Made by a program: the position numbers and the translations under genes. A stretch of DNA of 20,350 nucleotides from Candidatus Baldrarchaeota archaeon (GTDB lineage Archaea; Asgardarchaeota; Baldrarchaeia; Baldrarchaeales; DXJG01): the NCBI GenBank assembly GCA_030587435.1, contig JAUQZC010000039.1:1-20350 (forward strand), read 5' to 3'. Shown one piece after another: positions 1-7,785 of this stretch. Within the stretch, counting starts at the first letter, position 1, and every line of letters begins with the position of its first letter. The notes below the pieces were generated by a model that had not been told where the DNA came from, did no database searches, and worked only from the letters and a program-made list of their open reading frames with translations.

Positions 1-8
1 GACTTTGC

Positions 9-525
9 ATGAAAGGAGACATACCAACATCGAAAGGAGACATCTTAGTAACAATTTCAAACAAATATAAGATTAACATGAAAATTTTGAGTGATATATC
101 TAGAAATCTTGTTTTTGGTAGAAAAGCTGAGACTTTTGCCTTAAGGTTGGTGAAGATCTTGGAGAATGAGAAAGAACAGTTAGTAAAGGACTTTATGGAT
201 GCTTCAAAAAGACTTTTCGAAGAAGCGATTGCATGTTACGAAAACAAATTATACGATCTTGCAATTTTTGGCTTCCATTCATCTCTAGAATACTTTCTCA
301 AAGCATTAACACTTAAAAATATGATAGGAAACCTTTATACCTTTTAGAAGCCGCTGAAATACTATTCGAGGAAGGTATAATTTCTCGGGAAGAATATGAT
401 GCAATCAAGGAATTAAATGCTTTAAGAAACAGTATTTACCACATTGCGAAAAAGCTGAAGAAAAAGACACCAAATGGGCAAAAGAAGTAACAGAAAACAT
501 AATTAGAAAACTGAAATCCCATTGA
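9..525 (+). pseudogene. HEPN-domain protein gene, broken by two frameshifts
   Basis: The reading frame from an ATG at 9 holds a helical HEPN-type segment (residues about 75-105, with LAIFGFHSSLEYFLKAL) and stops at 347. The protein continues in the next frame (323-450, LEAAEILFEEGIIS and then RNSIYH, an Rx4H motif like the HEPN ribonuclease motif) and then in the third frame to a TGA at 523-525 (TKWAKEVTENIIRKLKSH). Both breaks lie in runs of five A (315-319 and 449-453). Adding one A to each run gives one continuous product of about 172 residues. HEPN proteins are usually RNases or toxin partners of MNT nucleotidyltransferases; no MNT gene is visible because the window begins here. The frame is also open upstream to base 3, so the true start may lie outside the window. 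Either the gene is decayed or the two A-runs are under-called. Confidence 0.7.
11..43 (+). repeat. 12-bp direct repeat with 21-bp period
   Basis: GAAAGGAGACAT occurs at 11-22 and again at 32-43, exactly seven codons apart, so the N-terminus of the HEPN reading frame carries KGDI twice. It may be a short tandem duplication inside the gene, or non-coding if the real start is the ATG at 79. Confidence 0.5.
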
Positions 526-1045
526 CAGAATAATACAGTAAAATAGTTTTAAATTTAAATCACGTCTTACTCTACCAATCCTTCTCCTAAATTTTTTTAC
601 AACTTTTTTCGAAGACATTAAGAGTTCACCTAAGATTCGAGTATTTAAGCAATATTTAAGATTTTGGTTCTCACACCTCTAGATGCTTCATCTCCTAATT
701 TTGAGGTAAATGTCAATTTGTTATTTTCAGTGATCCTGTAATTCCTCATCAAATTCGGTCCCGGGTAGCTTCATCATCCAATACCATATATGATAGCATC
801 ACACTAATAACGTTACCTTAGCATCTTAGATGTTAAGTCAGAATAATTGTAATCTCGAAACTTACTGAGTTACGAGTTAAAATTGTCAATTATTTGGCCC
901 TTAGGATAGCAATGGCTTGAATGTAAATTTCATTGAAACTTTGTCGACTCAGATTTCTAAATATTTCGAAGAAAGAGAGTTTAGACTTGAAAGATAGATG
1001 TTGGTGATGACTACTTAATGGGCTTAGTATTTTGGAAAATTTATG
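526..1045. other. Intergenic stretch with no gene seen
   Basis: About 520 bases between the broken HEPN gene and the vapBC promoter. All frames are interrupted by frequent stops. The reverse-strand frame at 436-618 is low-complexity and overlaps the HEPN coding sequence, so I do not accept it. I see no tRNA-like T-loop, CRISPR-like repeat or convincing hairpin terminator. It could be decayed sequence next to the toxin-antitoxin genes. Confidence 0.5.
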
Positions 1046-1075
1046 GTAGAAAAGTATATTTAGTAGAAAAGTATA
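1046..1075 (+). repeat. Two 13-bp direct repeats, possible vapBC operator
   Basis: GTAGAAAAGTATA occurs at 1046-1058 and 1063-1075, a 17-bp period, ending 19 bases before the preferred vapB start. Each copy contains a TATA-like core. VapB-type ribbon-helix-helix antitoxins commonly repress their own promoter by binding repeated sites, so this is a natural candidate operator. The operator role is inference; the repeat is directly visible. Confidence 0.55.
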
Positions 1076-1078
1076 AAG
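1052..1078 (+). promoter_or_regulatory. Putative vapBC core promoter
   Basis: There are two TATA-like elements, GTATATTTAG around 1055-1060 and GTATAAAG around 1071-1078. The first lies about 38 bases before the ATG at 1095, fitting a start site near 1083 and a very short leader. It overlaps the direct repeats, so repressor binding would block transcription initiation. Confidence 0.4.
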
Positions 1079-1094
1079 TAAACTGGTGAAACTT

Positions 1095-1385
1095 ATGTCA
1101 ACGTCTGTGAAAATAAGTTCAGAAAGTAAAAAAAGGCTGGAACAACTTCAAGCAATGTTAACCTTAAAACTGGGCCGTAAAATTCCTCAGCATGAAATAT
1201 TGGATGCCCTTATAAAACTGGGCACTTCAAATATTGATGATCTGATTAAATATTTTTCCAAACTGAAATTTCCATTATCCTCAAGTGAAATAAGAAAAGT
1301 TTTATCTCTTCCATCTGACTGGGGTGTTAGAACTTCTGAGAAAGAGATAAATAAAGTGGTATATGATGTGGAGGATCAAATTTGA
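1095..1385 (+). CDS. vapB: VapB-like antitoxin (ribbon-helix-helix type)
   Basis: About 96 residues. The N-terminal part (TSVKISSESKKRLEQLQ, followed by a second helix ending HEILDALIKLG) has the pattern of a beta strand and two helices seen in ribbon-helix-helix DNA-binding antitoxins. The C-terminal half would be the toxin-binding tail. A GTG at 1086 is in frame, but the ATG at 1095 is preferred because GGTGA at 1085-1089 is a good archaeal ribosome binding site five bases before it and would overlap the GTG. The stop overlaps the TTG start of the downstream PIN toxin, implying translational coupling. It is somewhat long for a VapB. The family call rests on pattern and on the partner gene. 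Confidence 0.7.
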   Translation: MSTSVKISSESKKRLEQLQAMLTLKLGRKIPQHEILDALIKLGTSNIDDLIKYFSKLKFPLSSSEIRKVLSLPSDWGVRTSEKEINKVVYDVEDQI

Positions 1386-1804
1386 GTGTTTTCATTGATA
1401 CCGGTATTTTTGTAGCTTTCTTTAATAAAAGGGATGAGAACCATAAACGTGCTGTAGAATTGTTAAAAAATGCGTTGTCCGGTGAATTTGGTATTCTATA
1501 TACTTCTGATTACATATTTGATGAAACTGTAACTTTTATTATTAAAAAGACAGGTCGGAAAGATTTAGCGCAAACCGTCGGTAACTTTATTTTAGGAGAA
1601 CTTAAAGGATATCCAAAACTCTTTAACTTGCTATATGTTAACTCAGAAGTTTTTTCTTATGCATGGAAGCTCTTTAACAAGTATTCTGATCGCAGACTAA
1701 GTTTTACTGACTGTACATCATTGGCACTCATCAAAGTTGCAGATATACCCTATATCATGAGTTTTGATAGCGACTTCGACGGTATTATCGAAAGAATTTA
1801 CTAA
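1382..1804 (+). CDS. vapC: VapC-type PIN-domain ribonuclease toxin
   Basis: 140 residues, the usual VapC length. It encodes a PIN-domain nuclease that would cleave RNA with Mg2+ or Mn2+. The acidic residues expected of the active site are visible: Asp in FIDTGIF (residue 6), Glu in IFDETVTF (about 49), Asp in SFTDCTSLA (about 111) and Asp in the SFDSDFDGI tail. It starts with TTG at 1382, overlapping the vapB stop; GGAGG at 1370-1374 lies seven bases upstream and supports this start. It is intact, unlike the neighbouring HEPN gene. Confidence 0.9.
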   Translation: MSVFIDTGIFVAFFNKRDENHKRAVELLKNALSGEFGILYTSDYIFDETVTFIIKKTGRKDLAQTVGNFILGELKGYPKLFNLLYVNSEVFSYAWKLFNKYSDRRLSFTDCTSLALIKVADIPYIMSFDSDFDGIIERIY

Positions 1805-1929
1805 TTTAAACTCCTGCGGTTAAAAGTTTACATAGAGAATGTCTGGAACTCTTAAAATTTAAAAGCTCCCATGTGAGGTAAGATGGATATCCCTATCACG
1901 GATTAATTTTCTACAGCTTTACCGCTGGA

Positions 1930-1943
1930 TTTTTATATTAAAA
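1930..1943 (+). promoter_or_regulatory. Putative promoter of the acyl-CoA ligase gene
   Basis: TTTTTATATTAAAA lies about 38 bases before the ATG at 1974 and fits an archaeal TATA box with a start site near 1962-1966 and a very short leader. A G-rich stretch (AGGGGATTGGG) directly precedes the ATG. Confidence 0.5.
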
Positions 1944-1973
1944 CCTTTTAATCTTACGTTGTAGGGGATTGGG

Positions 1974-3725
1974 ATGGAAGAGAAACCTTGGTTTAAATTT
2001 TATCCAGAGGGTTTACCAACATCTATTGATTATCCAAATATTTCGATAACTGAAGCGTTAAAGGAGGTAGCTGAAAAATATCCAAACGACATTGCACTAA
2101 TTTTCGAGGACTTTAAACTAACATACAGAGAACTTGTTGAATTAGTAGATAGGTTTGCTACAGCCTTAAGCGATTTAGGTATATCCAAGGGAGATGTTGT
2201 CGCCCTGTTTCTCCCCAATACTCCGCAGTTTGCTATTAGCTATTATGGAGCCTTAGAAATTGGGGCTATCGTAACAGCTGTAAACCCGCTGTTTAAAGAA
2301 AAAGAACTCGAATATCAACTTAATAACTCTGAAGCTAAAACAATAGTTGCATTGGATGTCTTTTACCCACTTATCAGAAAAGTGAAAAATAGAACGAAAC
2401 TTGAAAGCATAATTATAACCAGCATTAAAGAATATTTACCTGCGGTTAAAAGAGTTTTAGGCACATTGCTGAAGAAAATACCTAGCTTAAAAGTTCCCAG
2501 GAAACCAGATGTATACTTTTTCCAAGAACTTTTAAAGAAATATCCACCAAATCCTCCAAAAGTTGAAATAAATCCTAAAGAAGACATAGCTGTCCTTCAA
2601 TACACCGGTGGAACAACGGGTATTCCTAAAGGTGCAATACTTACACACTACAACCTGCTATCTAACGCCATTGCTTCAGCATATTGGGGAAACAGCGACT
2701 TAGCCAAGGAAGCCGTTAAAGAAGGTGTAAATGTGAAAGATCCCCGAACTTTCAGGGAATGGGTTAGAAAAAGAAGAGTAGACGTGACCTTAGCAGTTTT
2801 ACCTTGGTTCCACATCTACGGTATGACCGTCACCATGAATGGCGCGCTCCTAAACTCTGGCACCGTCGTTGTACTCCCAAGATTCGACCCAGTTAAAGTC
2901 CTCAAAACAATAGAAAAATACAAAGTCACCTTGGTTCCAGGTGTTCCAACAATGTACGCCGCCTTAATAAACCACCCAAAAATAAGCAAATACGATATTT
3001 CTTCAGTACGTTACTGTGTTTCAGGAGCTGCACCACTCCCACCTGAAATACAAAGAAAATTCATGCAACTCACTGGCGGGGTCTTAATCGAAGGATATGG
3101 TTTAACCGAAGCATCACCGGTTACACACGCTAACCCACCGGATCCAACGTTGAAAACCGTAAAAATAGGAACCATAGGCATACCTTTCCCAGATACGGAC
3201 GCTAAAATCGTAGATCTTGAAACCGGGACAAAGGAACTTAAGCCGGGTGAAATAGGAGAACTCGTTATCAAAGGTCCACAAGTTATGAAAGGATACTGGA
3301 AAATGCCTGAAGAAACAAAAGCTACACTTAGGAACGGCTGGCTATACACAGGAGACATTGCCACAATGGATGAAAACGGATACTTTAGAATAGTTGATAG
3401 GAAAAAAGACTTAATCAAATATAAAGGCTATAGCGTCTATCCAAGAGAACTTGAAGACATTTTATATGAGCATCCAGCAGTAAAACTTTGCTGCGTTGTA
3501 GGTATACCAGACCCTGAAGCAGGCGAGATCCCAAAAGCTTTCATAGTATTAAAAGAGGAATATGTAGGGAAAATCTCTGAAGAAGACATTATTGAATGGG
3601 TTAAGGAAAGAGTAGCGCCATACAAACGGATAAGAAAAGTCGAGTTCAGAGAAGAGTTACCAACCTCAGCCGTAGGCAAGGTACTTAGACGATTAGTTAG
3701 AGAAGAAGCAAGAAAAACAAAATAA
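1974..3725 (+). CDS. AMP-forming acyl-CoA ligase (FadD-like)
   Basis: 583 residues, within the usual range for medium/long-chain acyl-CoA synthetases. It activates a carboxylic acid to an acyl-adenylate and then an acyl-CoA thioester. The adenylate-forming signatures are complete: the P-loop YTGGTTGIPKGA (residues 210-221), the A5 motif GYGLTE (374-379), YTGD (458-461), the hinge region DRKKDLIKYKGYSVYP (475-490), and the C-terminal catalytic Lys in SAVGKVLRR (about 569). About 35-40 residues rich in charged side chains (about 236-272) sit between the P-loop domain and the PWFHIYG motif and look like an insert. Substrate specificity cannot be read from the sequence. It is the first of three same-strand genes suited to acyl-CoA catabolism, each with its own promoter-like sequence. 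Confidence 0.9.
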   Translation: MEEKPWFKFYPEGLPTSIDYPNISITEALKEVAEKYPNDIALIFEDFKLTYRELVELVDRFATALSDLGISKGDVVALFLPNTPQFAISYYGALEIGAIVTAVNPLFKEKELEYQLNNSEAKTIVALDVFYPLIRKVKNRTKLESIIITSIKEYLPAVKRVLGTLLKKIPSLKVPRKPDVYFFQELLKKYPPNPPKVEINPKEDIAVLQYTGGTTGIPKGAILTHYNLLSNAIASAYWGNSDLAKEAVKEGVNVKDPRTFREWVRKRRVDVTLAVLPWFHIYGMTVTMNGALLNSGTVVVLPRFDPVKVLKTIEKYKVTLVPGVPTMYAALINHPKISKYDISSVRYCVSGAAPLPPEIQRKFMQLTGGVLIEGYGLTEASPVTHANPPDPTLKTVKIGTIGIPFPDTDAKIVDLETGTKELKPGEIGELVIKGPQVMKGYWKMPEETKATLRNGWLYTGDIATMDENGYFRIVDRKKDLIKYKGYSVYPRELEDILYEHPAVKLCCVVGIPDPEAGEIPKAFIVLKEEYVGKISEEDIIEWVKERVAPYKRIRKVEFREELPTSAVGKVLRRLVREEARKTK

Positions 3726-3777
3726 CCGCCTATTTTTCAACGTTTTAAATATTGATAAAATTTCCTAGAACTGCGTG

Positions 3778-3811
3778 GAAATATAAAGAACCCCCGTATA
3801 ACTTATAATAG
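3778..3811 (+). promoter_or_regulatory. Putative promoter of the amidohydrolase gene
   Basis: There are two TATA-like candidates, AAATATAAAG (3778-3787) and ACTTATAATAG (3801-3811). The second would give a leader of about 28 bases before the ATG at 3860. GGTGGAGG at 3845-3852 is a strong ribosome binding site. Confidence 0.4.
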
Positions 3812-3859
3812 TAAACACCCCTAAAATAAATTATGTGAGAGATCGGTGGAGGAGTATAA

Positions 3860-4705
3860 ATGGCACCTATTGATGTTCATGTCCATCCCCCTACAAAGGA
3901 GTATCTCGTGGATGCTGGAGGGAAATATTTGGAAGCTGCTTTCAAATATTTCCGTCTACCATTTGAAATAAAGAGCATAGAGCAGATGATAGAAGAGTTT
4001 GAAGATGCTGGGGTCGAGAAAATGGTTCTCTTAGCGTGGGACGCTGAAACAGCCACAGGGTTGCCCAAAGTTTCCAACGAGTATATCGCAAAAATTGTGG
4101 ATAAATATCCTGAGAAGCTTATAGGGTTTGCAAGTGTAGATCCTCACAAAGGAAAAGTTGCAGTTAAAGAGTTAGAGAGAGCAATAGAGGATTTAAAGCT
4201 TTCAGGAGTAAAATTTCAACAAGCAGCACAACAATTCTTCCCCAACAATAAAAAATATTATCCGCTGTACGAAAAAGCCGTAGAACTAAAAATACCAGTT
4301 TTATTCCATGTAGGAATGACCGGTTGGGGTGCTGGTCTTCCGGGAGGCGGAGGAGTAAAACTAAAATACGTTAGACCAATCTACATTGATGATGTTGCAG
4401 CAGATTTCCCAGAACTAAAAATAATATGCGCTCATCCAGCGTGGCCATGGTTAGATGAAATGCTTGCAATAGCCATGCATAAACCAAACGTTTATATAGA
4501 TCTTTCAGGCTGGGCCCCAAAATATTTCCCCGAAACATTAACCCGCTACGTGAACAGCTTACTTAGCGACAAATGTCTTTTCGGAACCGACTACCCCTTT
4601 ATAAAACCTGCAAGATGGCTGTCAGAATTCAAAAAACTTGGCCTAAAACCCGACGTTGAAAAGAAAATCCTTGAGGAAAACGCAAAAAGACTCTTTAAAA
4701 TATAA
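3860..4705 (+). CDS. Amidohydrolase-family metal enzyme (COG2159 type)
   Basis: 281 residues with the TIM-barrel amidohydrolase metal-site layout: HxH at His7/His9 (DVHVHPP), His150 (LFHVGMTGW), His192 (ICAHPAW) and Asp244 (FGTDYPF). The Amidohydro_2 group includes hydrolases and non-oxidative decarboxylases of the ACMSD and gamma-resorcylate type, so the reaction may be hydrolysis or decarboxylation. A Gly-rich loop (GAGLPGGGGVK, 157-167) follows the third ligand. The ATG at 3860 is supported by GGTGGAGG a few bases upstream. Its position between an acyl-CoA ligase and an acyl-CoA dehydrogenase suggests a role in degrading an organic, perhaps cyclic or aromatic, acid; that is inference. Confidence 0.8.
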   Translation: MAPIDVHVHPPTKEYLVDAGGKYLEAAFKYFRLPFEIKSIEQMIEEFEDAGVEKMVLLAWDAETATGLPKVSNEYIAKIVDKYPEKLIGFASVDPHKGKVAVKELERAIEDLKLSGVKFQQAAQQFFPNNKKYYPLYEKAVELKIPVLFHVGMTGWGAGLPGGGGVKLKYVRPIYIDDVAADFPELKIICAHPAWPWLDEMLAIAMHKPNVYIDLSGWAPKYFPETLTRYVNSLLSDKCLFGTDYPFIKPARWLSEFKKLGLKPDVEKKILEENAKRLFKI

Positions 4706-4864
4706 AAAATTATGCAACAAAAGAATCTTTAAAACCAGTTCGTTACAAGAAACCATTAAATGAACATGCACAAAAAGCCTAACAAAGTAAGGTTTTGCTA
4801 GCATTTACTTAAATTGTTTTCTCGCCTACTGATATGTCAATATAACTTAAAAGGGTACTTCCAA

Positions 4865-4874
4865 AAATATTATA
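4865..4874 (+). promoter_or_regulatory. Putative promoter of the acyl-CoA dehydrogenase gene
   Basis: AATATTATAA fits an archaeal TATA box. A start site about 25 bases downstream (near 4896) would place the hairpin at 4904-4925 close to the 5' end of the transcript. Confidence 0.4.
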
Positions 4875-4903
4875 AGAAGGGAAACCTTAAATTCTGTACG
4901 ATC

Positions 4904-4928
4904 AACCCCTGCTTTGACAGGGGTTTTT
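4904..4928 (+). promoter_or_regulatory. Leader hairpin with T-tract before acyl-CoA dehydrogenase
   Basis: AACCCCTG (4904-4911) and CAGGGGTT (4918-4925) are perfect 8-bp arms around the loop CTTTGA. The T-run continues to 4928, so the structure resembles an intrinsic terminator. It lies about 200 bases after the end of the amidohydrolase gene and only about 35 bases before the dehydrogenase start. It could terminate upstream readthrough, attenuate the dehydrogenase message, or protect its 5' end. Confidence 0.55.
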
Positions 4929-4960
4929 GCTATGGGATATGAGGGGTGGTTAAGGTGTCC

Positions 4961-6205
4961 ATGGGATTATATGCCCCATATATTACACCGGAAATGGAAG
5001 AACATAGAAAAAAGATTAGAGAATTTGCCGAAAAGGAACTAGCACCTCTTAGGCAAGAATACGAAGAAAAAAACCTTGACGGCCTCGGAAAAGAGTTTCC
5101 ATGGGATCTCTATAAGAAAATAGGTGAACGTGGATATTTAGCTGAACATATACCAAAAGAATATGGCGGAAAAGGAGAAAGTTTCCTAAAAGAGATAATT
5201 ACGATAGAGGAAGTAGCCCGTGTATGCGGAACTTTTAGCGTCATAGTTGACTACACACCGACACTTGTCTGCAACCCGCTTTTTACATTTGGCACTGAGG
5301 AACAAAAGAAGAAATATCTTCCACCACTGGTAAAAGGTGAAAAAGTAGGATCATATGCTTTAACTGAACCAAACGCTGGATCAGATGTAGCATCAATAGA
5401 AACTAAAGCAGAAAAGAAAGGAGACAAATACATTATCAACGGCTACAAGAAATTTATAATGCTAGGAAATATAGCAGACATATTCCTGGTTTTTGCAAAA
5501 ACAAAGCCTGAAGCAGGGGCTCGAGGCATAACAGTATTCATACTGGAGAGAGACATGGAAGGAATATCGTTTCCGAAACAGGAGAAAAAACTCGGTTTAA
5601 GAGCAGCCCCGACAAGTGAAATAAAGCTTGAAAACGTGGAGGTTACATCAGATCAAATTCTAGGCGGACCTGAACAAGAAAATAAAGGAATATATGTAGC
5701 ACTTGACGCGTTAGACCACGGTAGATGTGGTGTAGCTGCTCAAGGTTTGGGCGCAGCGCAAGCCGCCTTTGAACAAGCGTTAAAGTTTGCTAGTGAAAGA
5801 ATACAGTTCGGAACACCAATAATAAGCTTCCAAGCTATTCAATGGATGCTTGCAGACATGGCTATGAGAATCGATGCCGCCCGCCTATTAACATATAGAG
5901 CAGCATACCTTAGAGATTTAGCAATTAAAGGGCAAATTGAACGTAGAAAAGTTACACTCCCAGCTTCAATGGCAAAGTGCTATGCAACAGAAACAGCCAC
6001 CTTCGCAGCTCACAGAGCAATTCAAATATTTGGAGGTAGAGGTTACATGATGGATCCAGAATACGTACCGATCAAAGAGTTACCGACACCCGAAAAAATA
6101 TACAGAGACTGCAGAATATTCGAAATATACGAAGGAACAAACGAAATTCAACGATATGTAATATCACGTGAAATCTCAAGGCTGTATGGAATAAAAATAA
6201 AATAG
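4961..6205 (+). CDS. Acyl-CoA dehydrogenase (FAD-dependent)
   Basis: About 414 residues, near the family norm. It oxidises an acyl-CoA to a 2-enoyl-CoA, passing electrons to FAD and then to an electron-transfer partner. Visible features: the N-terminal helical domain (HRKKIREFAEKELAP), the FAD/substrate loop LTEPNAGSDVAS, the C-terminal helical domain with FGGRGYM, and IYEGTNEIQR, where the Glu after Tyr (about residue 391) is the position of the catalytic base in short/medium-chain members. In-frame GTG codons occur at 4946 and 4955. The 4946 codon overlaps the GAGGGGTGG ribosome-binding stretch (4941-4949), so GTG 4955 or ATG 4961 is more likely; ATG also matches where family members begin. 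It converges with cobO, 51 bases beyond its stop. No ETF gene is in the window. Confidence 0.92.
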   Translation: MGLYAPYITPEMEEHRKKIREFAEKELAPLRQEYEEKNLDGLGKEFPWDLYKKIGERGYLAEHIPKEYGGKGESFLKEIITIEEVARVCGTFSVIVDYTPTLVCNPLFTFGTEEQKKKYLPPLVKGEKVGSYALTEPNAGSDVASIETKAEKKGDKYIINGYKKFIMLGNIADIFLVFAKTKPEAGARGITVFILERDMEGISFPKQEKKLGLRAAPTSEIKLENVEVTSDQILGGPEQENKGIYVALDALDHGRCGVAAQGLGAAQAAFEQALKFASERIQFGTPIISFQAIQWMLADMAMRIDAARLLTYRAAYLRDLAIKGQIERRKVTLPASMAKCYATETATFAAHRAIQIFGGRGYMMDPEYVPIKELPTPEKIYRDCRIFEIYEGTNEIQRYVISREISRLYGIKIK

Positions 6206-6256
6206 TGTAGACAGTCTTTATAACCTCTTTTATTTTAAACCATTAATTTTCGAATG

Positions 6257-6793
6257 TTAGTAATCTATGCCTTTACGTGCTGGTAAACCTTGCCTATATG
6301 GATGTTTTATTTCTCTCATAAAAGTAACGAGATCAGCGGCTTTAATGATTTCTGATGGTGCGTATCGACCCGTTAATATTAACTCCACATGTTTTGGCTT
6401 GTTTTTGATCAATTCTAGTACATCTTGTACATCTATCAGTTTAAAATCTATGGCAACATTTATTTCATCTAAAATAACAACATCGTATTCTCCGCTCATA
6501 ATAATTTCTCTTGCATGGTTTAACGCTTCTCTCGCAGCCTTAACATCCTCTTCTGTTGGATTAGATGGATTTACGAACTCTGGCCCCCCAAATTGAACAA
6601 TTTTAAAATTCGGCAACAACTTCACAGACCTATATTCCCCGTAGTGGAATCCACCTTTCATAAATTGAATCATGTACACCTTTAGTCCGTGGCCAATGGC
6701 TCTAAGCCCAAGACCAAGCGCGGCAGTAGTCTTACCCTTACCATTCCCAGTATAAACGTGTACAACTCCTTTTTCCAACCTATAGTTACTCAT
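6257..6793 (-). CDS. cobO: Cob(I)alamin adenosyltransferase, CobO/BtuR type
   Basis: 178 residues. It transfers the adenosyl group of ATP to reduced corrinoid, making the adenosylcobalamin required by the mutase encoded upstream. The family P-loop GNGKGKTT (residues 16-23), the Walker-B-like VVILDEIN (105-112) and the C-terminal KHPYRQGLPARKGIDY are all present. The ATG at 6793 overlaps the end of meaB by eight bases and follows a strong GGAGG site. It is the last gene of the mutase operon. Bacterial MCM operons usually pair with a PduO/MMAB-type adenosyltransferase, so the CobO type here is notable. It could also serve general B12 synthesis. Confidence 0.92.
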   Translation of the reverse strand: MSNYRLEKGVVHVYTGNGKGKTTAALGLGLRAIGHGLKVYMIQFMKGGFHYGEYRSVKLLPNFKIVQFGGPEFVNPSNPTEEDVKAAREALNHAREIIMSGEYDVVILDEINVAIDFKLIDVQDVLELIKNKPKHVELILTGRYAPSEIIKAADLVTFMREIKHPYRQGLPARKGIDY

Positions 6794-7766
6794 TTTCCTC
6801 CTCTCTATGAAGAATACTATTTAAAATAATATCCGCCGCAGTATACGGGTCAACTTCTTTATTTGCAACCCTTTTAATTAATTCATCGTATTCTCCGTTT
6901 TTCATTATATGATTTAAAGCCATCTGTTCAATCTTGCTTCGTAAAGCTTCGATAACGTCTTGCTCAACTCTTTTCCTAAAGTAAACATTCCTGTTCACTT
7001 CATTTAGAAATCTCCAATGTTCTTCAATTCTGTCAATTAGCTCTGAAATACCCATATCGTGTATCGCAGAGGTTTTTACAACCGGCGGTATCCATCCAGT
7101 TTCATCAAAGCGAATGGTGGAAGCCATGTTAAGCATATCCTCTATTTGCATAGCTGTTTCATCAGCATTTTCCCGATCAGCCTTGTTAACAACGAAAATA
7201 TCTCCAATTTCCATTATACCAGCTTTTAAAATCTGAATTTCGTCCCCAAGACCTGGACATAAAACAACAAGTATCGTATGAGCTAGTTTCACTATACTTA
7301 CCTCTGATTGACCTGCCCCAACAGTTTCCACAATTACGATATCCTTGCCTGCAGCATCTAAAATTCTAACAGCGTCCTTCGTAGCTCTAGCAAGCCCACC
7401 AAGCGTGCCTCTCGTAGCCATACTTCTAATAAAACACCCACCGTCGCATGTGAGCTCTTGCATTCGAATTCTATCCCCGAGTAAAGCGCCACCAGTAAAG
7501 GGGCTTGTTGGATCAACAGCAACAATACCAACTGTTTTTCCTCTTTTTCTCCATTCTTTAGCAAGCCTATAAACTAACGTACTTTTACCGCTACCTGGAG
7601 GGCCAGTGACGCCGATTACATGAGCTTTACCTGTATATGGAAAAATTAGTGAGATGATTTTTTGAGCCACTTTTGGATCGTTTTCCGCTAAGCTAATTAA
7701 CCTAGCTGTAGCAAATTTGTCTCCTTCAATTAACTTCTGAACCAGTTCTTCGATGCTTTGTTTCAT
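6786..7766 (-). CDS. meaB: MeaB/ArgK-family GTPase, acyl-CoA mutase chaperone
   Basis: 326 residues, the usual MeaB length. MeaB proteins use GTP to gate delivery of adenosylcobalamin to the mutase and to protect or reactivate it. Visible motifs are Walker A GPPGSGKS (55-62), the SIMIBI-type VDPTSPFTGGALLGDRIRM segment (84-102), ETVGAGQ (147-153), and NKAD for guanine recognition (194-197). The ATG at 7766 is preceded by GGAGAG. It sits 19 bases after the B12-binding subunit and overlaps cobO by eight bases, so the products are likely made together. The old name ArgK (a kinase of the lysine-arginine-ornithine transport system) does not fit this context. Confidence 0.95.
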   Translation of the reverse strand: MKQSIEELVQKLIEGDKFATARLISLAENDPKVAQKIISLIFPYTGKAHVIGVTGPPGSGKSTLVYRLAKEWRKRGKTVGIVAVDPTSPFTGGALLGDRIRMQELTCDGGCFIRSMATRGTLGGLARATKDAVRILDAAGKDIVIVETVGAGQSEVSIVKLAHTILVVLCPGLGDEIQILKAGIMEIGDIFVVNKADRENADETAMQIEDMLNMASTIRFDETGWIPPVVKTSAIHDMGISELIDRIEEHWRFLNEVNRNVYFRKRVEQDVIEALRSKIEQMALNHIMKNGEYDELIKRVANKEVDPYTAADIILNSILHREEENE

Positions 7767-7785
7767 CTAAAAGCTCTCCAGTAAA

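Noticed and set aside
436..618. 60-residue reverse-strand frame
   Set aside because: Phe/Cys-rich low-complexity translation that is antisense to the 3' part of the HEPN gene; no ribosome binding site or family resemblance.
2440..2456. Similarity of CTGCGGTTAAAAG here to 1813-1825 as a repeat
   Set aside because: A single short match, one copy inside a coding region with normal codons; likely chance.
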